Shown here: one piece after another, positions 58,201 to 64,000 of the stretch
Position numbering within the stretch: the stretch's first letter is position 1
How the letters are laid out: each line of letters starts with the position of its first letter
Position numbers and translations under genes: made by a program
The notes under the pieces: model-generated
Seen by the model: the letters and a program-made list of their open reading frames with translations, nothing else
What the model was told of the DNA's origin: nothing
Database searches by the model: none
NCBI GenBank assembly: GCA_018466975.1
Contig: CM031559.1
Coordinates: 3,038,001-3,102,000 of the forward strand
Origin: Sparassis latifolia
Lineage: Eukaryota; Basidiomycota; Agaricomycetes; Polyporales; Sparassidaceae
Reading direction: 5' to 3'
DNA length: 64,000 nucleotides

Positions 58201-58592
58201 GGTGCTCCGGGAAGTGCACGTCGATGCCAATACGATGTCCCCGCCTCCCGCCATTCAACCTCCAAAGCCGTTCACGCCCTTTGCAATTGACTTCGACACA
58301 TCGAAGATGGGCAAGAGCAATCTTGGTCTTCCTGCTCATCCACGGCCGAGAGTCACCTCAAGTGCTCGTCGAACGGCTCTAGGTTGGTCCAAGCGCAGCA
58401 CAGGGAAGTCCAGTTCCAACGACCAGAAGGAGAACATCAGTCAATCAATGGTGATCACGTAAGTAAACCCTTTCGATGTTCCTCTTCTGCAAACTTATCA
58501 GATCGTTCAGTCCGTCTGAGACGTTGAGAATCAATCGTCCTAGGCCCCGCGGCAGACCCATGTCTGCTCGTGTCCCAGTACCTACGGCATAA
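52255..58592 (+). CDS. Very large Ser/Arg/Pro-rich conserved hypothetical protein (two apparent frameshifts)
   Basis: Exons run from the ATG at 52255 to a TAA at 58590-58592, over 1800 residues, including one open exon of more than 2.7 kb. No enzyme domain. Conserved-looking blocks: KKSKLGLLG, SGFEIYVDHNEDPEIGEIVVVKKKKSR, SVLGLGLPSTLR, ILDAVTNDLASLINRLDLEATP, YGMPLSAISASPP, SIASTSSYQFGGERMI, NDSISKWDDERGIVTLRKYYALRDEA and a C-terminal TALGWSKRSTGKSS...TLRINRPRPRGRPM. The composition (SP, RSxS, RRASWDS sites) suggests a phosphorylated scaffold or cell-polarity-type protein; this is inference. The frame breaks twice, near 52500 and near 53335, each time in an A-rich run where one base would restore a sensible reading. 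Either the gene is freshly damaged or the assembly has homopolymer errors. Confidence 0.7.
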
Positions 58593-59402
58593 TACTCAAA
58601 CATCATTGTTACAGCCAACTCTTTTTCCGATCCTGCCAAAAGTTTCCTGTGGTCCCGATGCACTTTGACCTGGCCAACAAGGAAAAGGGTCGCCTTTATG
58701 ATATGCTTATTGCCCTATGCTCCATCTCCGGCACGTTTACGAACACCTTCTCACGACATCAATAAACCATCCTCTCACCGTTCTTCTACTGCTTGCAGTT
58801 GCTGTCCCGTTTTTATTCCGTTTCTTGCTCACGAGTCCGGTACCAGGTGGCTCCACGAGCCCGAGTACTCATAACGCTGACGCCGCTCACCCTTGACGAT
58901 CCACAATCGCAATCTGTCTTCGTTACGAGTTCCTTTACAACGTCCTCTCCCCTTTCACGATCGCACTCTTCTTGATATACATCAGTTTTTCTGTCTCCCT
59001 TGCCGCGGGAGCTTGCTCCTAAGGCGGGAGTTCTGTGTCTTTTGCCCATGGTAGAGACCTGATGAAAACAGCCCTCGAAATGTAACGAAGCAATGTATCG
59101 AATATCGTAGACCGAGAATCTGATGCATTGTACTATATTTCTGTGGGCTAAAGTCAATTCATCCTGACAGTGAGACTAGATAGATGTCGGAAGTCTAGCA
59201 TCGTCGTCACAAATTTGCACCTCGATATTCAATCTTTCACTTTTCTGAGATTTGCGACAGGTGTTCGGTTTGATTTTCTGACCGACATCTTGAATATGGA
59301 TCACTCCTCTGTGTGACGTATCATATTTTACAGGACAAAGAGGACCTCGTGTATTGAGTCATGTTAGCTAATGCGAGACGTAAATAAATCGCGAACCAAG
59401 CC
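58593..59402. other. Convergent 3' intergenic region
   Basis: Lies between two genes that end toward each other. No gene or repeat seen. Confidence 0.6.
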
Positions 59403-61777
59403 TCAAACATCGAACTTCTTGAACAACCCGACCTTGAGTGGCATCTCCGCCTTGACACTCTCCTTGCCGACAGTGGGATACCGCACTGGAGCCATGTTCC
59501 AAACAATCGGCTTCGCAGTCAGCTCAAACGTGAATTTCGGCACTAGGACCGCCAGAACGACCTCTCCAGGCGGGAACTCGTCAATCTTCCCTACACGGGA
59601 GAGCGGCATACAGTACTCACTCATCTCCATTTCGGAGAACTTGAAGCCACTGTCAAACATTTTCCGTCAACGGAAACGTTTAACACTTTCCGACTGTTTA
59701 CTTACAGGCAGGCTCTGCTGCCGCCCAAAAACGTCATGCTGCGAAGCAAACATCTTCAGCTGCGTGCTAACTGTCTGTCGCGGTATCACCACTCACAGAT
59801 TCGAGAAGACGCCAGGAATGCGCGCTTCAGTCACAGCGTTGGGAAGAGGCGAGAGCCACCGCTCAGGCTTCCACTCCAGGGCGTCCTCTCCCCAGAGCGC
59901 CTTATTGAGGTTGGATCCCACAACACCCACAAACACCTTAGTGCCCTCGGGAACCGGTATCTCGCTCATCATCTGGCCGTTAATACCCCGGATCGGCTCG
60001 GACAGTGGTAGCATCATGTCTTTCCGTGCTCTGTGAGGAGGATTTCAAAGATGTGGGCGAACATAATATGGACTCCACATACTGGCGATCCAGCATTGTT
60101 GCTGGCGGATGTCTTTGTGTACGGCCGCATAAGAAACATTCTGGTGTAGAAGGAGACCCGGCTTACACTCGCAACGTCTCTCGACACACTGCATCCAGAT
60201 ACGACAGCTGCATCAGCCGATCGTAGGAAAGTGGGGCATCACTCTGGCACGCCGTCAAGAGCTCTTGGCGCAGCTTGTCTTGAATGTCCTGATGCTGAGC
60301 GAGGAGGTGTAAGATTCGAGCCAGGGTGTTGGAGGTGGTGTCAGAAGCAGCGAAGATAAATGTCCTGAACAGCATTTGCTTGTTAGTATCGGCAAAAATG
60401 CAACCAGATGTAACATGGAAATTCAAACGCACGACATCTGAGCCACCAACTCTTCTTCTGGTAGTCTGTCCTCTTCCAATGTAGTCTCCATGTTCGCTTT
60501 GACTGCGGCCCCGATCAGTAAACTGACACACAGTTGAGACCGACTCGGATTTACTAAGGATACTCATGATGTCCTTGCCTTGGCCCACCTGACGCAAGAC
60601 GGCCTCGTCACCCTCCTTCAGAGCAGCCTTTCTCGCGTCGAAGATATCCCGCGACCGCTGATCCATTGTATCGACAACATCCCTTAGCTTGCGCACCCGC
60701 CTGCTTGGGAGTATCTCCACCAGGCGTCTGCGAAACGCGGGCGTACCGATCTGTACGACGAAGGGGATGGCGAAACGGAGGACACCTAACTCGGTCAGAG
60801 TGGGCCTGGTTCACAGTATATGACCAGACATTTCAGTGTAAAAGCGTGGACGAGGGATGAAATGTCGCTCACAGGAGCATCTTCAGTGCATCGCCGAACG
60901 CATCGGCTTTATCCCTTACAAGAGGATCAAAGGAATAGCCAAGGCCACCCTGTCCGATCAATTCAAGTGCGGTGCGTCCCATCCATCCCAACATGTCGAG
61001 CTCTTGCGGCCCGTCCGCCACACGGGCACCCACCGCGCTGCCGAGCTATCGAGTTCAGAGATGAGCAAGAGATTACACGATACTAACAGTATTGCACCTT
61101 GTTAGCCACGTTATAGAAGATCGGCAGCATGTAGCGCATGTGCGCGATGGAAAAGACTGGGTTCAGCATCTTTCTCTGTGTGCGATGAGCTTCGCCTGCG
61201 AGTAATTTAGTTTGAAGTCTTAAATAAGCATGCCGACGTACCCAATGTCGATATTAAACTTGTGCCGAAGACAATTCGATTGAGGCTAAGCGAAAGTCAA
61301 TTCCTGATACAAGCGATGGGATCAAAGTCTGATTTAACCCACCGCAGGAATGTAGGCGTCTCTTCATAGACATATTGATCCTTTACAATGATACTATGCA
61401 ACGCCTTTGGATCGGACACATAAAGCATTGGGTTCTAGTCGTAGGGGTAATTATATGATTCATACCTAACACTGCATATTCACTTACACCAAGGAATCCC
61501 TTGAAGTTCACGACGGGCCCATAGTTCAGCGCCATGTCCAGCTGGAAGTCCCAGCTGTGCCGTTCCACAAATGCGGAGAGATTGCCTCATATTCCAGAAA
61601 TTAGTGAACTCCTGCACTGACAACATCGGTGGGGAGCTCACCCGTCCAGAAACTTTTAGCTGGAGGTCCCGGCAGATTCTCCAAGTGGGACTTAGCAATA
61701 TACCATCGCAAATAATTGCGCCAGAAAACCCATATGGCTCCACATATCAAGGCGCAGATGATTGTAGCAATAAACAT
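59403..61777 (-). CDS. Cytochrome P450 monooxygenase
   Basis: A multi-exon gene with all P450 landmarks. Start at ATG 61777 gives an N-terminal membrane anchor (MFIATIICALICGAIWVFW) followed by the Pro-rich hinge ENLPGPP. Then YGPVVNFKGFLG, a C-helix region with HRTQRKMLNPVFS, an I-helix oxygen motif FAASDTTSN, K-helix ETLR, WKPERWL and the heme loop FLGGSRACLG with its Cys codon at 59710-59708; the loop is split by an intron after the Cys. The stop is at 59403. Length after splicing is close to 500-550 residues, typical for fungal class II enzymes that work with a P450 reductase at the ER. Substrate cannot be read from sequence, and no biosynthetic cluster partners are visible nearby. The frame appears intact. 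Confidence 0.88.
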
Positions 61778-64000
61778 CGAGATGAGCTCCTTTGCAGGAC
61801 AAAGGCTTGACCTGGTCTTAAGATAGCGGTCTGACTGAGTCGCCACTTATATATTGATAGGCCTTCTCCTCGCATGATTGCTCGACTAACAGTACGGCGA
61901 GATTGGCCAAGATGTGTTGAGTCAACGACAGCAAGAGAAGGTGTGATGAGACAGCGATCATCTCGTAAACCCACCACGGGTGTTGCTAAAGAGCTATAGA
62001 ATCAGGAGATAGCAGTCAATCGGTGTGAATTAAAGGCCAAGTCCGGCCATTTCTGGGTGAGCTTCCTGTGAGTACTACGGAGATGAAAAGGAACATACCG
62101 AAGTGACGTCTCAATGTCGTATCCTGTTATATTTAAATGCTGGAGCGCCAGCAATAAGTAAGCTGCAGAACATGGTTGTAGGTACAGCACGTACACTGGT
62201 GATAGTCGTTGGCTGATACGCGAAACAGAAATAAAGGCACGCCACATCTTGACGCCTATTGCGTAGTGAAGAAGTACAGCAGCGAATATGTGGGAAAGTT
62301 ACTCGATGTGAACGGACACGGACACGGCGTAGATTTGGACAAAGTTGGTCGAGAGCATCACAGGTACATTGGATAGTCGCTCGGCGGTCGTGTTTCGTGC
62401 ATACGGCATGATGGGGAGCGAGGAAGAGAGGTATGTTTCGGCTTTGCGGTAAGCCGGCAACAAAGCTCTCAGGCGGCGGAGTTTGTCGATGCCGTATTTG
62501 CCGTTCTTCAAGTCCAAGAGCCACATTTGTATGATTCCGAAAAGTTCTCTTTTGCAACTGGGAAGAGGGCAATGGAGGCAGAGATGTAAAATCCCTGGGT
62601 TACCAAGCCCGTTCATCTCCCGCTAGTATTCCAGTGGAGAAATTTCCGGCTACTGAATGCTTTGGACGGCGCTCCGGATTAGTCTCCTTGAACAGAGTAG
62701 ACACTCTGCTTCAAGCTTCGTGCCTCGGGATATTCGTGTCTGATACTCCGGATGTCCTTGTAGATCTCTTCATCCCAGTTTGTCAACGAGTCTCCAATGC
62801 GGTGCTGAACGATGTTTAATTGATCTTCCACCAGGGAGGCTAAGTTTGTTCTCGCAGAGGTCTTGTCTCCTGATGTGGCGACAGACGCTCTGCCGACAAC
62901 TTTCATGCTCATTGCAGCCAAACCGCGGACCGAGAGTCTATTCCCATTTGAGAGTGAAGCCAAGTACGTGTATTTGAAGGACAGTAAGACTTGTTAAGGC
63001 TGCAGATTATAATGCTGTCCGAATATTACGACATCATCACGGATTTGAAGCTCTTCGTTCGCGTGATTCGCCGTTTGTTCGACTCGTCTCTGTCAGATTT
63101 TGGCTACGACCCTACAGTTACGCTCTCGCCCGGCCAGAAGTGTCATCAAGAAGAGTATCTGTCTCTCGGAGTCACCGTGAAATCAAAGGTGACAATGATG
63201 TGCGCGAGCCCACCAACAATCTGGTCATCTGTCTTGGCTGAGGTGAGAAGCGTACATCTGGAACGCAGCTACCACGTTGAATCGAAAGCCTATCATATCG
63301 CTGATGAGTCGCCTGGCGATAAGTGATAGACAGGTGGGAGTATTACGTAGCCTGCAGAATTCACGAAAAGTGCAGCGTGCCCGACTTCAAGGAATAACGA
63401 CGTTTGTCGCTGGAGGTGAGGAGAGCTGGTACACGCACCATGAAAGTTAGCGTAAGCGAAGTCGGCGATATTCACGCAGTAGAGAACGACGCCGTCTTGC
63501 GTCGCTCGAAGGTTTTGGTCGCCCACTGTGGGAGTATCGCAATGCTGGGGAATTCATTCGAGGTGGAGAGCCCTGGTGGGCGAATTCGCTAATTTGGTAG
63601 TCGCTTGAATGCTGTTCGCTGACGCACTCGGCAGGCCATCGACGACTTTCCGCATTGAGCATGCTGCCCGGAAACATCATTCCGGGGATCATTTTCCTCG
63701 GAGAATAATGACGTACATAGATGCAGACGACAATCCGCAGTGCCGGCAGTCAGAGCGATCGCGATCTGGAAGGCTTTTGGTCTTCGTGGCACCCCTCTGT
63801 GAAGCCGGGCGCGGATAACATTGCTGTGCGGTAGCCCGAATATACAGCCCCCGATGCTCAATCCGCTCCGGTTGAAGGTCTGAAATCATCAGCAGGTGCA
63901 AACACTTGTTGGTGTGCGGCCCGCGAAAGTGGCTGAAGTCGCTCAACGCGTCCGGCGAGACTCAGCTGTTTGCCTCCCTCGCATTAATATGCTGGATTTG
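61778..64000. other. No confident gene; weak coding signals
   Basis: A minus-strand frame (62299-62616) reads smoothly (LDLKNGKYGIDKLRRLRALLPAYRKAE) but belongs to no family I recognise and has no clear neighbours. A plus-strand frame at 62991-63326 contains LKLFVRVIRRLFDSSLSDFGYDPTVT, which resembles part of the fungal FunK1 protein-kinase family but lacks the rest of the domain. The remaining sequence is anonymous up to the window edge. Confidence 0.4.

Overview
The window is nuclear DNA of a filamentous basidiomycete, most likely an Agaricomycete. Genes carry many short phase-consistent GT-AG introns of about 45-70 nt, and gene order mixes conserved eukaryotic genes (ribosomal protein eL8, GCN2, JMJD4, ICMT-like methyltransferase, P450) with families typical of mushrooms, such as a multi-TM membrane protein and a very large Ser/Arg/Pro-rich protein. 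No bacterial operon logic applies; assignments below rest on reading frames, splice signals and motifs.

Layout. 1-12 kb: a mitochondrial-type hotdog thioesterase (minus), a 564-aa Asp/Gln-rich unknown with an internal tandem repeat (minus), an unknown multi-exon gene (minus), a 493-bp nearly perfect palindrome (7971-8463), an ICMT/PEMT-like methyltransferase (minus) and a JMJD4-type JmjC hydroxylase (plus). 12-34.5 kb is a transposon-rich segment: a complete 5.1-kb hAT-like element with 8-bp target duplication (12234-17329), whose gene appears to fuse a Ulp1-type SUMO-protease domain to a BED/hAT transposase; decayed sequence; an unknown gene with a duplicated exon and a C-terminal SUMO-interaction-like motif (about 19.9-21.9 kb); a truncated RRM gene; a MULE transposase gene with SWIM finger (23790-27232); a conserved unknown (28656-30247); the eL8 gene (minus); and a nested pair of elements, a Tc1/mariner copy (32605-34161) inside a 2.2-kb element with 103-bp inverted repeats and an 8-bp target duplication (32288-34495).

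35-64 kb is mostly ordinary host genome: a Methyltransf_16-type lysine methyltransferase (minus), a small hydrophilic protein (plus), the full GCN2 eIF2alpha kinase (37733-44348, plus), a tRNA-Ile(AAT) directly behind it, a 167-aa conserved unknown (plus), a seven-helix-like membrane protein (minus), a gene-poor 4.5-kb stretch with diverged repeats, a ~6-kb Ser-rich gene that shows two apparent single-base frameshifts, and a cytochrome P450 (minus). The last 2 kb hold only weak, unassigned coding signals.

The strongest candidates for something new are the Ulp1-hAT fusion element, the 225-bp-arm palindrome with one mismatch between arms, and the nested transposon with both target duplications readable.
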